A stretch of 60,847 nt of DNA from Promicromonospora soli (GCF_014653785.1 NZ_BNAS01000002.1:347926-408772), one strand, 5' to 3'. Positions 1-7,691 are shown, numbered from the stretch's first letter. Translations and numbers: made by a program. The notes: generated from the sequence alone by a model not told the origin.

Positions 1-269
1 GCACCACCGCACCCAGACCTGGCGGGCGGGACCTGTTGCACTACCGGCAGAACCGATGTCCGAGACGTGCCCCGCGCCAACGGATGACGGAGGATCAGGG
101 ACCCCGAGCTGGGAACATGACTGGGACACAAGCCCGCACAGGCAGCCGATCCGATGTGCGATGTTGTGTGCGACGTCCGCCCAAGACCACACAGAACGAC
201 CGGGAACACCACTGCGAGTCCAGGCCGCAGAACTCCTCACGAGCCGCACGTTCCACTTCTCCGCGGGTT
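1..269. other. Left-edge region without a supported gene
   Basis: No convincing coding region is visible here. Open frames cross it on both strands, but they lack ribosome binding sites and recognisable domains. The only structured element is the tRNA-like fragment that begins at 270. The region may be the end of an integrated or decayed segment whose rest lies left of the window. Confidence 0.4.
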
Positions 270-296
270 CCGGGTTCGATCCCCGGGGGGCCCACC
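270..296 (+). pseudogene. tRNA 3'-end fragment (T-arm plus acceptor strand)
   Basis: A canonical T-arm is present: stem CCGGG (270-274), loop TTCGATC (275-281), stem CCCGG (282-286). It is followed by a seven-base acceptor strand GGGGCCC (287-293), discriminator A and CC. The matching 5' acceptor strand GGGCCCC and any D- or anticodon arm are absent from the preceding 100 bases, so this is not a whole tRNA. tRNA 3' ends of this kind are the usual attachment-site remnants left by tyrosine-integrase elements. That reading is inference; chance resemblance remains possible. Confidence 0.4.
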
Positions 297-327
297 CACG
301 CCGCCGTCAGCGGTCAGACCCTTGCCA

Positions 328-372
328 ACACTTAGCCCTTGCGCTAAGTGTCTTCTCAGGTCGATACTTAGC
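328..372 (+). promoter_or_regulatory. Palindromic operator of the ArsR/AHSA1 operon
   Basis: A perfect 9-bp inverted repeat, ACACTTAGC (328-336) and GCTAAGTGT (343-351), is separated by six bases. A third half-site, ACTTAGC, lies at 366-372, only three bases before the ATG of the ArsR-type gene. ArsR dimers bind such palindromes next to their own promoter, so autorepression is the natural inference. The nearness of the third half-site to the start codon suggests a very short leader or leaderless transcript. Confidence 0.7.
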
Positions 373-375
373 CGC

Positions 376-705
376 ATGGCTCAGCATTCAGCCGTGCTCG
401 ACGGCGTCTTCGAGGCACTCGCCGACCCGACGAGGCGCGCAGTGGTCCGGCGGCTCGGTCGCGGGCCGGCGAGCGTCGGAGAGCTCGCCGGTGACGCCCC
501 CATGACCTTGCCCTCGTTCATGAAGCATGTGCGCGTGCTGGAGTCGAACGGCCTGATCCGCACAGCGAAGTCGGGCCGGGTCCGCACCTGCGAGCTCAAC
601 CGGGAGCGCTTCGCGCTCGTCGAGGACTGGCTCGCGGAGCAGCGGCGCATCTGGACCGACCGCACCGATCGCCTGGAGAAGTTCGTCACCGAGGAGGAGT
701 CATGA
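376..705 (+). CDS. ArsR-family winged-helix repressor
   Basis: A 109-residue protein beginning MAQHSAVLDGVFEALADPTR, the typical start of the ArsR subgroup that precedes SRPBCC (AHSA1) genes. The helix-turn-helix spans roughly residues 16-61, with recognition helix TLPSFMKHVRVLESNGLI, followed by a wing at 62-75. No cysteine cluster for metal binding is visible, so it is not an obvious metal sensor. The ATG at 376 was chosen because the homologous region starts there and the operator lies directly upstream. Its stop overlaps the next start (ATGA, 702-705), so the two genes are translationally coupled. It probably represses its own operon; the effector is unknown. Confidence 0.88.
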   Translation: MAQHSAVLDGVFEALADPTRRAVVRRLGRGPASVGELAGDAPMTLPSFMKHVRVLESNGLIRTAKSGRVRTCELNRERFALVEDWLAEQRRIWTDRTDRLEKFVTEEES

Positions 706-1166
706 ATCCCGAGCTCGATCTCGGCATCGACCGGATCATCCGCGCACCCCGCAAGCAGGTCTGGGACGCGTGGACCGATCCGGCCAAGCTCGCGCAGTGG
801 TGGGTGCCCGCCCCGACGCACTGCCGCGTCGAGCGCCTCGACGTCCGTCCTGGCGGCGGATTCGTCACGTCCATGAGCGACGACGGCGCGGCGTTCGTCC
901 CCCACCTGGACGCCTGCTTCCTCGTGGTGGACGAGTACGAGCGGATCGTGTTCACCAACGCGGTCGACGGCGGATGGCGCCCCGCGAGCCCCGCACCGGT
1001 CGCCATGACCGCCGAGGGCGTCCTGCGGGACCACCCGGACGGCACCGACTACCGGATCATCGTGCGCCACGGCGATCCCGCCGCCCGCGCCCGGCACGCC
1101 GAGCTGGGCTTCGCCGAGGGCTGGGGCACCACTACCGCACAGCTGGCCGGGCTGGTCGAGAGCTGA
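702..1166 (+). CDS. SRPBCC / AHSA1-domain protein
   Basis: A 154-residue protein of the Bet v1-like START fold. The N-terminal signature IRAPRKQVWDAWTDPAKLAQWW (in part, residues 13-34) is diagnostic of the AHSA1 (Activator of Hsp90 ATPase homolog 1-like) family. Such proteins have a hydrophobic ligand cavity. When coupled to an ArsR gene they are usually small-molecule-responsive stress proteins of unknown ligand. It overlaps the preceding gene by four bases and is followed by a 7-bp hairpin. Family is secure; substrate is not. Confidence 0.85.
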   Translation: MNPELDLGIDRIIRAPRKQVWDAWTDPAKLAQWWVPAPTHCRVERLDVRPGGGFVTSMSDDGAAFVPHLDACFLVVDEYERIVFTNAVDGGWRPASPAPVAMTAEGVLRDHPDGTDYRIIVRHGDPAARARHAELGFAEGWGTTTAQLAGLVES

Positions 1167-1187
1167 GCCGGACGATGAAGGTCCGGC
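1167..1187 (+). terminator. Hairpin after the AHSA1 gene
   Basis: GCCGGAC (1167-1173) and GTCCGGC (1181-1187) form a perfect 7-bp stem with a seven-base loop directly after the stop codon. There is no U-tract, which is common for actinobacterial terminators. Confidence 0.5.
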
Positions 1188-1362
1188 GTCACGAGCGTCC
1201 GGTGGTACACCCTCACCTGCGCGAAAGCACTGGTCCCGGCCATGCGCTTCGGTGTAGCGTCAGCGACGCCCGGCGAGTCGTTCGCCGATTTCGATGGACC
1301 GGTGCCGCCGCTGAAAGGCACCTACACATGTTCATTCTTCCTGGAGCCCCCTCCACGATCTG

Positions 1363-1881
1363 GTGAGCGGGGCCAAGTCGAAGCCCACCGAGCTCCGCCG
1401 ACGACGACGCTCTCGGCAGCACGGATGCTGGGGCCACCTCATCGTCGCTCCGCTCTGGGTGGCGTACGACGCGAACCTCGGGACGTTGCTGCGCACCTGC
1501 GACGCCGTCGGCGCATGTCTCGCCGTCCCCCGAACTCCCCACTACAAGGAAGCCCTGGCACGGGGAGACACCCTGCGACAGCGTCGACCGTGCATCCACT
1601 GGGTGGCGCCGTCGAAAGAGGGCTGGCTCGGCGAGCAGCGTGCCCGCGGCTTCCGGCTCGTCGCCGTCGAGCTGGCCGACGGCGCCACGCCGCTGCCTCG
1701 TCTCGAGCCCGCCCGGACCCCGACCGTCCTTCTGCTCGGGCACGAGCACCACGGCGTCCCCGACGAGGTACTCACGGACGTCGACGAGTGCGTCGAGATC
1801 CCCATGGCCGGATGGGGTGCGAGCCTGAACGTCGCGGTGGCCGGCAGCCTGGTGGTCTACCGCCTCGCAGGCCTCTCGTGA
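1363..1881 (+). CDS. SpoU/TrmH-family RNA methyltransferase (SPOUT fold)
   Basis: A 172-residue protein with the three SPOUT motifs in order: motif 1 around residues 36-50 (NLGTLLRTCDAVGA), motif 2 around 120-136 (LLLGHEHHGVPDEVL), and motif 3 around 145-167 (EIPMAGWGASLNVAVAGSL). These form the trefoil-knot SAM-binding site that 2'-O-methylates ribose in tRNA or rRNA. Length suits the minimal SpoU domain without an N-terminal substrate-binding domain. The start is GTG; an Arg-rich N-terminus follows. Which RNA position is modified cannot be read from sequence. It converges on the PIG-L gene, with a 7-base gap. Confidence 0.85.
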   Translation: MSGAKSKPTELRRRRRSRQHGCWGHLIVAPLWVAYDANLGTLLRTCDAVGACLAVPRTPHYKEALARGDTLRQRRPCIHWVAPSKEGWLGEQRARGFRLVAVELADGATPLPRLEPARTPTVLLLGHEHHGVPDEVLTDVDECVEIPMAGWGASLNVAVAGSLVVYRLAGLS

Positions 1882-1888
1882 CATCAGG

Positions 1889-2581
1889 TCATCGCAGGGG
1901 CGGCGGGTCAGGGAATGCGCGGTCATGCCTAGCGGCCAGCTCCCCCAGCGGCCCGAGCGCCGGGGCGTGCCCGACGCTCGACCGGACGGTCTCCAGCGGC
2001 TCCGCGAACCGGCCGACGCCGAACCGCGACCAGTACCGCGCTGCGGCGCGGACGACGTCCGCCTGCATGTAGTCGTGGAATCCCTGTGTGGTGAACGCCG
2101 CGAGCATGCGCAGCTTCGTATCGAGGTACTCCTCGACGTCGACGAACCGGTCGGGCCGGAAGTCGATGGTCGACGACGGGCTCTGGAAGCACGCGACGTT
2201 CGGCACCCCGCGCGCCGCGATCTCCACCGATTCGTGCGTGGCCCGGTGGTCGGGGTGCCGGTCATGGACGCTGTGCGTGTAGACCCGGTCCGGCCGCAGC
2301 TCGGCGATGGCCTGCTCGACAGCGGCGATCAACCCGGCGGCCACGTCGAGCCGGGTGTCCTCGAAGTCGAGGTGGATCAGCCGGGCGCCGACGACCCCGG
2401 CCGCGGCGCGCGCCTCCGCGTGGCGCTCCCGTGCCCCGCTACCGACGGAGCCGCCGCTCAGCGTGAGGATGGTGACCCGGTCCCCTGCGGCCTGGTGCGC
2501 GGCGAGCGTTCCCCCGGCACCGATCTCGACGTCACCTGGGTGGGCGCCGATGGCCAGCACTCGGTCGGGGGAGCCGTTCAT
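1889..2581 (-). CDS. PIG-L family deacetylase
   Basis: A 230-residue PIG-L/LmbE fold protein. The metal-binding motif at residues 12-18 reads AHPGDVE, where the family usually has AHPDDxE, so the second position of the zinc-binding Asp pair is Gly. The second motif HPDHRATHES is intact. Relatives deacetylate N-acetylglucosaminyl conjugates, for example MshB and Mca of mycothiol metabolism. Overall sequence and length fit a stand-alone member rather than a clear MshB. The altered motif leaves activity uncertain. ATG at 2581 begins MNGSPDRVLAIGAHPG, the usual family start. Confidence 0.82.
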   Translation of the reverse strand: MNGSPDRVLAIGAHPGDVEIGAGGTLAAHQAAGDRVTILTLSGGSVGSGARERHAEARAAAGVVGARLIHLDFEDTRLDVAAGLIAAVEQAIAELRPDRVYTHSVHDRHPDHRATHESVEIAARGVPNVACFQSPSSTIDFRPDRFVDVEEYLDTKLRMLAAFTTQGFHDYMQADVVRAAARYWSRFGVGRFAEPLETVRSSVGHAPALGPLGELAARHDRAFPDPPPLR

Positions 2582-2651
2582 CCCTCGACGGTAGGCGGGA
2601 AGCGGCGCCGATGCCGGGTGGGCGCCCGGCGGGCCGCGGGTCTGCGGCGCG

Positions 2652-3158
2652 TCAGCAGAGCTTCTCGTACTCCTTGAGGCCCTCGACCGTCGACGCGATG
2701 TCGAGCTCGACCTGTCCCGTCTCAGCCAGGTCGAGCGTCTCCTGCAGCTGGAGAAACGGCGCCCGGATCTTCTCGACCGGGCTCTGAAACTCCTCAGGCA
2801 CGCGCGGCTGGAGCCGCCCGAGCTCGATAGCCATCGCGTGCATCTGGTCGGCGGACGCGGCGTCGAGCCCGTCGCTCGCGCCGACGAGCGCGGTGCCGAT
2901 GCGCTCCTCGAGCGTCTTGTCGCCGTCGACGTACATGGCGGCGCACGCCTGGTCCGCGCTCAGGGGCGCGTCCCGGTCGGGACTCTTGGTCGGCGTCGCG
3001 CTCGCGCTGCCCGACGACGACGTGCTCGCCGCGGCGTCCGCCTCGCCGTCGGCTCCGCCCGTGGAGCAACCAGCGAGCAGGACGAGCGTCGCGGTGACAG
3101 CCGCGAGCGCTCCGCGGGCCCGGAGGCCGGGAGAAAGGTGCGTAACGGTTCGGACCAT
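2652..3158 (-). CDS. Secreted lipoprotein of unknown function
   Basis: A protein of about 168 residues. It has an N-terminal signal with hydrophobic stretch LAAVTATLVLLAGC, whose LLAG-C lipobox predicts cleavage and lipidation at Cys. A Ser/Thr/Ala/Gly-rich linker follows, then a helical domain of about 110 residues rich in Asp, Glu and Ala that ends in Cys. The start was placed at the ATG giving MVRTVTHLSPG, because the upstream in-frame ATGs add residues ahead of an already complete signal peptide. It likely sits on the outer face of the membrane. No family recognised. Confidence 0.72.
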   Translation of the reverse strand: MVRTVTHLSPGLRARGALAAVTATLVLLAGCSTGGADGEADAAASTSSSGSASATPTKSPDRDAPLSADQACAAMYVDGDKTLEERIGTALVGASDGLDAASADQMHAMAIELGRLQPRVPEEFQSPVEKIRAPFLQLQETLDLAETGQVELDIASTVEGLKEYEKLC

Positions 3159-3348
3159 GGCCCACATGAAACCACCCGGCGCTGGGAGTCTGCGCATCCG
3201 GCGGGTTTCGCCCGGGTGGCCGACGCGGCGTCATCGGGGCCGCCGGGTGAACTGCCCTGGAACTCTCCCCGAATTCGCACGGTGGTGCTGGGAAGGGCGT
3301 CCGTCGGAGGCTTAACGTGGCGACAGAACCGCCGAACCGGAGGCCAGC

Positions 3349-4200
3349 ATGACCGCTCGTCCCGCAGTCATCGCCCACCGCGGATACTCCGCGGTGGCCC
3401 CGCAGAACACGCTCGCCGCGGTCGAGGCCGCGTGCCGCGCGGGCGCGGACGCCGTCGAGATCGATCTCCAGCCCACGGCCGACGGCGTGGGCGCCGTGAT
3501 CCACGACGAGACCGTCGATGCCACCACCGACGGCACCGGCAAGGTCTCCGCCCTGACCGCGGACGAGGTGCTCGGGCTCGACGCCGGATCGTACTTCTCC
3601 CCCGCGTTCTCGGGGCAGCGTGTCCCCACGCTCGGTGACGTGCTCGGCGTGCTCGCCCGCCACCCGGACACCGACCTGCTGCTCGAGCTCAAGGGTTCGT
3701 GGGGCGCGGAGCAGGTCGAGCGGGTCGCCGGGACGATCAGCGGCGCCGGGTTCGACGGCCGGGTCCTGGTGCAGAGCTTCCGGCCGGGCACCGTTGCCAC
3801 CGTGCGCGACGTGGCGCCGCACCTGCCGGGCGGCCTGCTCGTCTCGTTCGACCCGCCGGGCCTGTTGCGCCTGTGCGAGCGCCTCCATGTCGTGGCCTGC
3901 AACCCGTCGGTCTCGACCGTCGCCGGCAGCCCGCGCCTCGTGTCCCGCCTGCACGCCGCGGGCCTGCGGGTCATGTCCTGGACGGCGAACGACCCCGCCG
4001 CATGGACGACACTCGTGACCGCCGACGCCGGCGCAGGCGTCGACGCGGTCATCACCGACCGCCCCGAGCGGCTCGCCGGCTGGCTCGCGGGGCGGACCGA
4101 CCGCGTCGCGCCCCTGCCGGTGCCGGGCCGGAGCGGGATTCGGATGCGGCGGACGCGGCACGCGCCGGTTCAGCAGCCGGTGGCCGCGGGCCGGGCCTGA
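3349..4200 (+). CDS. Glycerophosphodiester phosphodiesterase
   Basis: A 283-residue GDPD TIM-barrel enzyme. The catalytic and metal ligands are visible: HRG (residues 10-12), PQNT, the EID motif near residue 37 and the HDE near residue 52. The enzyme hydrolyses glycerophosphodiesters to glycerol-3-phosphate and an alcohol. No signal peptide is seen, so it should be cytoplasmic. A GGAGG ribosome binding site precedes the ATG. The last 35 residues are Arg- and Pro-rich and beyond the usual barrel. A terminator hairpin follows. Confidence 0.9.
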   Translation: MTARPAVIAHRGYSAVAPQNTLAAVEAACRAGADAVEIDLQPTADGVGAVIHDETVDATTDGTGKVSALTADEVLGLDAGSYFSPAFSGQRVPTLGDVLGVLARHPDTDLLLELKGSWGAEQVERVAGTISGAGFDGRVLVQSFRPGTVATVRDVAPHLPGGLLVSFDPPGLLRLCERLHVVACNPSVSTVAGSPRLVSRLHAAGLRVMSWTANDPAAWTTLVTADAGAGVDAVITDRPERLAGWLAGRTDRVAPLPVPGRSGIRMRRTRHAPVQQPVAAGRA

Positions 4201-4209
4201 CGCGAGTGT

Positions 4210-4246
4210 CGGACGTCCCAGGGCACCGTGTGACCTGGGCGTCCGG
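4210..4246. terminator. Bidirectional terminator hairpin
   Basis: CGGACG and CCCAGG pair with CCTGGG and CGTCCG across a ten-base loop, with one bulged base. It lies in the 57-base gap between two convergent genes, so it probably serves both. Confidence 0.55.
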
Positions 4247-4257
4247 CACGTCGGGCG

Positions 4258-4887
4258 CTACGTCCGGTGCAACCAGCCGTGCAGGCGCCGGGTCACCCAG
4301 GGCAGCACCCAGTACGCCATGATCGGCGTCAGGATCAGGGTCGAGATCAGCACCTTGAGCACGAGGGGCACGTCTCCCCACCCGGGCACCAGGTAGGTGA
4401 ACAGGGCCGTGAACAGCAGGTTCACCGGGAAGAACCCGAGCCAGATGCTGGTGGCCTGCTTCCACCGCGGCGGCACGACGGAGGCCGCGACGTCGGCCGG
4501 CTCGTCGGTGCGGGCCGGATCGTCGAACCAGCCCTCGATGCCGGTCCGCTGCTGGTAGCGCAGCTCCTCGACGAGCCCGGTGCCCCGTGCGAGCCAGTCG
4601 CCGCGCTCGGCGGACCGCTCCCAGGCGGCGAGCCGGTCGGCGTCGGCAAAGCGGTAGAGCATGTGCCAGTCGCGTGATCCCTCGGCGGCGCGGATCCAGC
4701 CCGAGCCGAGGAAGCCGTCCCAGCGGTTGGCGAGGTTGACACCCGACTGCACCCAGCGGGTGACCTCGGGAATGTGGTCGGGGTTGACTATGCGGTGGAT
4801 TGAGACGGTCACGGGTTGTCCGGCGGGGGTGGGCACGGATCCGTTCGCGGCCTGATCTTGGTGGGCCATGCTCGAAGTCTCGTGCAT
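4258..4887 (-). CDS. Antibiotic-biosynthesis-monooxygenase-like membrane protein
   Basis: A protein of about 209 residues. The N-terminal ~110 residues resemble an ABM-type ferredoxin-like domain (VSIHRIVNPDHIPEVTRW and a WHMLYRF strand). The C-terminal ~65 residues hold two hydrophobic helices (SIWLGFFPVNLLFTALFTYL and LVLKVLISTLILTPIMAYW). This matches the ABM-superfamily membrane proteins of COG3224, whose function is not established. The start is uncertain between ATGs at 4887 and 4869; the first has a G-rich site upstream. It converges on the phosphodiesterase gene. Confidence 0.72.
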   Translation of the reverse strand: MHETSSMAHQDQAANGSVPTPAGQPVTVSIHRIVNPDHIPEVTRWVQSGVNLANRWDGFLGSGWIRAAEGSRDWHMLYRFADADRLAAWERSAERGDWLARGTGLVEELRYQQRTGIEGWFDDPARTDEPADVAASVVPPRWKQATSIWLGFFPVNLLFTALFTYLVPGWGDVPLVLKVLISTLILTPIMAYWVLPWVTRRLHGWLHRT

Positions 4888-5088
4888 TGGCCCCCGCGCG
4901 CCTAAATGTGAGCGCTCACACCCGGGTTGTCCGCCCTTCACGCGTACGCCACTGTCTGCGCGCAGCTTTTGTGAGGCATGCCTCCACAGAGGGGGTTACA
5001 TAACAGTTGGACGGTCGTTCAACATGGGAGCGCTGCCATGAAGAGCTGACCCCCTGGGCCTTCGAGCCAAGCTCTTCGTGGCACCGCC

Positions 5089-6678
5089 ATGACACCGCGA
5101 CACGTCGCGCGCCGTGGCCTGACAGCAGCCGGAGCATGCGACGCCATCCGCCCGAGGGATTCGCCCCTCACGGTGTCGCCCGTGCCGAGCCGCAGAACGG
5201 AAGTCCAGCGTGCCCCAGACGCCGAACCCCGTCGCGCACCGCAGCGTGTGCCTTGTCCCTGCCCCCCAGTGTCTGGAGCGCCCTTGAGGCACACCGACCA
5301 CGTCCTCGTCCCCCGTCGTACGCGACGCCCGGGCGCTCAGGGCGCGCATGCAGCAGTCCCCGCTGCAGGACACTCCGCTCGATCCAGCCACGTGGTGCGC
5401 CGCTCGTCCTTCGCGCTCGCGGCCGCCCTCTCCACGGTCGCCCTGACCACCACTGCGGCGGTCAGCTTCACCGGGCACGACGGCGACGCCGCCTCCCCGG
5501 TCTCCGCTGAGCCGGCCGTGCAGCCCACCGCCGTCGCCATCACCAGCGCCGTCGTCACCGACCCAGAGGTGAGGTCCGCCTCTCAGAAGGCGGACGCCGT
5601 CCTGACCGACGCCGAGTATGTCGCCCGCGAGGGCGACCTCAGCGCCAAGGACCGCAAGCAGCTCCGAGCGGCCACCGACGACCTGCGAACCGTGCTGGCA
5701 CAGGCCCGCGCCGCCGGTACCGCCGTCGGGACCCGTCAGACCGGCGCCGCCTCCAGGAACAGCGACCGCGCGCCGCTCGCGGAGCGCGCGACGGACGTCG
5801 CGGCCACTGCCGAGGCCGACAACGCCGCAGCGCCCGCTGCTACCAGGCCGACGAACCTGGCCGGCGCGGCGACGGGCGTCACCCCGATCATCGAGCAGAC
5901 GGCCGTCGATCTTCCGATCTTCAGCACACCGCTCGCGGACCAGGTCGAGCTGAACCCCGAGGCCGAGGCCGCGGACGAGGAGACCTCGGACACGGTGGAC
6001 ACCGCGGAGGTGTCGGTGACCACGGCGGCGCCGTCGGCCGACCGGATCGCGAAGGCGACGACGTCGCTCCAGCGGCTCATCACCAGGACCGACGGTGACG
6101 CTGTCGTGTCCGTGAAGGCCGGCCCCACGCCCGAGGAGATCGCCGCCGCGCGAAAGGCCGTCCTTGAAGCGCGCGCCGCCCGTGCGGCTCGCTCCGCCGA
6201 GCGCGCGGCCCTTCGGGCCAGGAAAGAGGCCGCTGCCCGAGCCGCGGAGGCCAAGGCCATGGCGGAGGCCGCGAAGGGCTACGGCAACGGCCAGATCCCG
6301 TCGAGCGTGCTCTGCGATCTGAGCTGGGTGCCGGGCGAGCAGCTGCGGTGCGACGCCGCGGCCGCGCTCGAGGACCTGAACGGCGCCTTCCGTGCCGCGT
6401 TCGGCCGGAACCTGGGGGTGGCCGACGGCTACCGCTCCTACGCCGACCAGGTGGCGGTCGCCGCCTCCAGGGGTGCCCTGGCCGCCGTGCCAGGCACGTC
6501 GAACCACGGGCTGGGCCAGGCGGTCGACCTGTCGGGCGGCATCGAGTCGTTCGGCAGCGCCGAGTACAGCTGGATGGCCGCCAACGCCGGGAAGTACGGC
6601 TGGGAGCATCCGGCCTGGGCCGAGCCCGGCGGCAGCAAGCCGGAGCCCTGGCACTGGGAGTACGGCACCACGTACTGA
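5089..6678 (+). CDS. Secreted M15 (VanY-type) D-alanyl-D-alanine carboxypeptidase
   Basis: The C-terminal ~130 residues form a VanY/M15 zinc peptidase domain. Metal ligands are visible in the longest frame: His473 and Asp480 in SNHGLGQAVDL, and His522 in EPWHWEYG. The middle is an Ala/Glu/Arg-rich, probably coiled-coil stalk (residues about 330-400). A hydrophobic segment RRSSFALAAALSTVALTTTAAV is probably the signal or anchor. The N-terminal ~100 residues before it look non-coding in character, so the true start may be one of two GTG codons at 5392 and 5395. The enzyme would trim peptidoglycan stem peptides outside the membrane. Confidence 0.8.
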   Translation: MTPRHVARRGLTAAGACDAIRPRDSPLTVSPVPSRRTEVQRAPDAEPRRAPQRVPCPCPPVSGAPLRHTDHVLVPRRTRRPGAQGAHAAVPAAGHSARSSHVVRRSSFALAAALSTVALTTTAAVSFTGHDGDAASPVSAEPAVQPTAVAITSAVVTDPEVRSASQKADAVLTDAEYVAREGDLSAKDRKQLRAATDDLRTVLAQARAAGTAVGTRQTGAASRNSDRAPLAERATDVAATAEADNAAAPAATRPTNLAGAATGVTPIIEQTAVDLPIFSTPLADQVELNPEAEAADEETSDTVDTAEVSVTTAAPSADRIAKATTSLQRLITRTDGDAVVSVKAGPTPEEIAAARKAVLEARAARAARSAERAALRARKEAAARAAEAKAMAEAAKGYGNGQIPSSVLCDLSWVPGEQLRCDAAAALEDLNGAFRAAFGRNLGVADGYRSYADQVAVAASRGALAAVPGTSNHGLGQAVDLSGGIESFGSAEYSWMAANAGKYGWEHPAWAEPGGSKPEPWHWEYGTTY

Positions 6679-6700
6679 CCCGCGGCATCCCTGCCTACGC

Positions 6701-6741
6701 AGCAGAGCGCCCGTCCGGCACCGCCGGGCGGGCGCTCTGCT
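6701..6741. terminator. Bidirectional terminator hairpin
   Basis: A 13-base arm at 6701-6713 (AGCAGAGCGCCCG) pairs perfectly with 6729-6741, around a short GC-rich inner stem. It lies between the convergent M15 peptidase and zincin genes. Confidence 0.75.
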
Positions 6742-6758
6742 GTGCGCGGGGCGGGCGG

Positions 6759-7103
6759 TCAGGCCCAGCCGAGCTCGTGGAGGCGGTCGTCGTCGATCCC
6801 GAAGTGATGGGCGATCTCGTGCACCACGGTCACGGCCACCTCCTCGATGACGTCGTCGCGCGTCTCGCAGATCGCGAGCGTGGGGTTCCGGAAGATGGTG
6901 ATGCGGTCCGGCAGCGCACCGGCGGCCCACATGTGGTCGCGCTCGGTGAGCGGCACACCCTCGTAGAGCCCCAGGAGCTCGGGGTCGTCCGCGGGCGCGT
7001 CGTCCTCGACGAGCACCACCACGTTGTCCATCTGCGCCGCGAGGTCCGGCGGAACGAGGTCAAGACCCTCGCTCACGGCCGTCTCGAAGTCCTCCCGGGT
7101 CAT
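6759..7103 (-). CDS. Zincin-like metallopeptidase family protein
   Basis: A protein of about 114 residues with the HEIAH zinc motif at residues 95-99, followed by HFGIDDDRLHELG. This is the layout of the small metallopeptidase family Zincin_1 (DUF1025), found across actinobacteria. The start chosen gives MTREDFETAVSEGLDLVP, the usual family N-terminus. The longer frame runs back into the tRNA-Glu gene and cannot be right in full. The GGTGGAG immediately before this ATG is too close for normal spacing, so a GTG one or two codons upstream is possible. Physiological substrate unknown. Confidence 0.85.
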   Translation of the reverse strand: MTREDFETAVSEGLDLVPPDLAAQMDNVVVLVEDDAPADDPELLGLYEGVPLTERDHMWAAGALPDRITIFRNPTLAICETRDDVIEEVAVTVVHEIAHHFGIDDDRLHELGWA

Positions 7104-7203
7104 CTCCACCACACACCCATCATCCCCGACCAACGGCAGGTGGGGGCCCAGATCCGGACCGTGCAGCGGGGCCTCCGAGCGCCTGTAGACTTGCCAGGTC
7201 CCA

Positions 7204-7276
7204 GCCCCCATCGTCTAGCGGCCTAGGACCCCGCCCTTTCACGGCGGTAGCACGGGTTCGAATCCCGTTGGGGGTA
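7204..7276 (+). tRNA. tRNA-Glu (UUC)
   Basis: The 7-bp acceptor pairs GCCCCCA (7204-7210) with TGGGGGT (7269-7275). The anticodon stem CCGCC/GGCGG holds loop CTTTCAC with anticodon TTC. The T-loop is GGTTCGAATCC. Discriminator A; CCA is not encoded. Confidence 0.97.
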
Positions 7277-7334
7277 CGCAAGGGCTCGCAAGAGCCGAGT
7301 TTGGTTGCTGTGAGGCAGTTCATCCGAGCGGTGT

Positions 7335-7356
7335 CCGAATCTGATTTCAGATTCGG
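7335..7356. terminator. Perfect 22-base hairpin between tRNA genes
   Basis: CCGAATCTGA (7335-7344) pairs perfectly with TCAGATTCGG (7347-7356) across two bases. It sits in the 143-base gap between tRNA-Glu and tRNA-Asp. It could terminate the Glu transcript or act as a processing signal. A two-base loop would in practice open to four or more. Confidence 0.5.
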
Positions 7357-7419
7357 GCCCGCGGTGGGTTAGGATCCTCACGGTTCGAAACGAGCCCCCC
7401 GGTCGCGGGTAGCGACCAA

Positions 7420-7493
7420 GGCCCTGTAGCGCAGCTGGTTAGCGCGCCGCCCTGTCACGGCGGAGGTCGCGGGTTCAAGTCCCGTCAGGGTCG
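7420..7493 (+). tRNA. tRNA-Asp (GUC)
   Basis: The acceptor GGCCCTG (7420-7426) pairs with CAGGGTC (7486-7492) with one G-T pair. The anticodon stem CCGCC/GGCGG holds loop CTGTCAC with anticodon GTC. The T-arm is GCGGGTTCAAGTCCCGT; discriminator G. Confidence 0.97.
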
Positions 7494-7544
7494 CGCGAGA
7501 GGCGCCCGGATCGTCGGTCTCGACAATCCGGGCGTTCGCGCTAG

Positions 7545-7617
7545 GGCTCTGTAGCTCAGTTGGTAGAGCGTTCGACTGAAAATCGAAAGGTCACCGGATC
7601 GACGCCGGTCGGAGCCA
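7545..7617 (+). tRNA. tRNA-Phe (GAA)
   Basis: The acceptor GGCTCTG (7545-7551) pairs with CGGAGCC (7610-7616). The anticodon stem TTCGA/TCGAA holds loop CTGAAAA with anticodon GAA. Discriminator A, followed by C. Confidence 0.97.
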
Positions 7618-7651
7618 CATCAAAAACACCGCTTGACCTGCGGTAACGGGG

Positions 7652-7691
7652 CGGCCCGCACACTCCGAGAGTGTGCGGGCCGCTCCGTTTT
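7652..7691 (+). terminator. Rho-independent terminator of the tRNA cluster
   Basis: A perfect 15-bp stem (7652-7666 with 7670-7684, core GCGGCCCGCACACTC) closes a CGA loop and is followed by TCCGTTTT. It ends the tRNA-Phe transcript. Confidence 0.9.

Noticed and set aside
95-295. Minus-strand 66-codon frame at the left edge
   Set aside because: It reads through the tRNA-like fragment, giving the familiar artefact GIEPGTRG, and has no ribosome site.
270-296. Complete tRNA gene at the left edge
   Set aside because: Only the T-arm and 3' acceptor strand exist. No matching 5' acceptor, D-arm or anticodon arm is found upstream.
5005-5390. c-di-AMP (ydaO) riboswitch before the M15 peptidase
   Set aside because: Some GC-rich segments looked promising, but the conserved core blocks could not be lined up by eye.
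4996-6930. 644-codon minus-strand frame opposite the M15 peptidase
   Set aside because: The real plus-strand gene has clear catalytic motifs. The antisense frame is Arg/Gly-rich nonsense.
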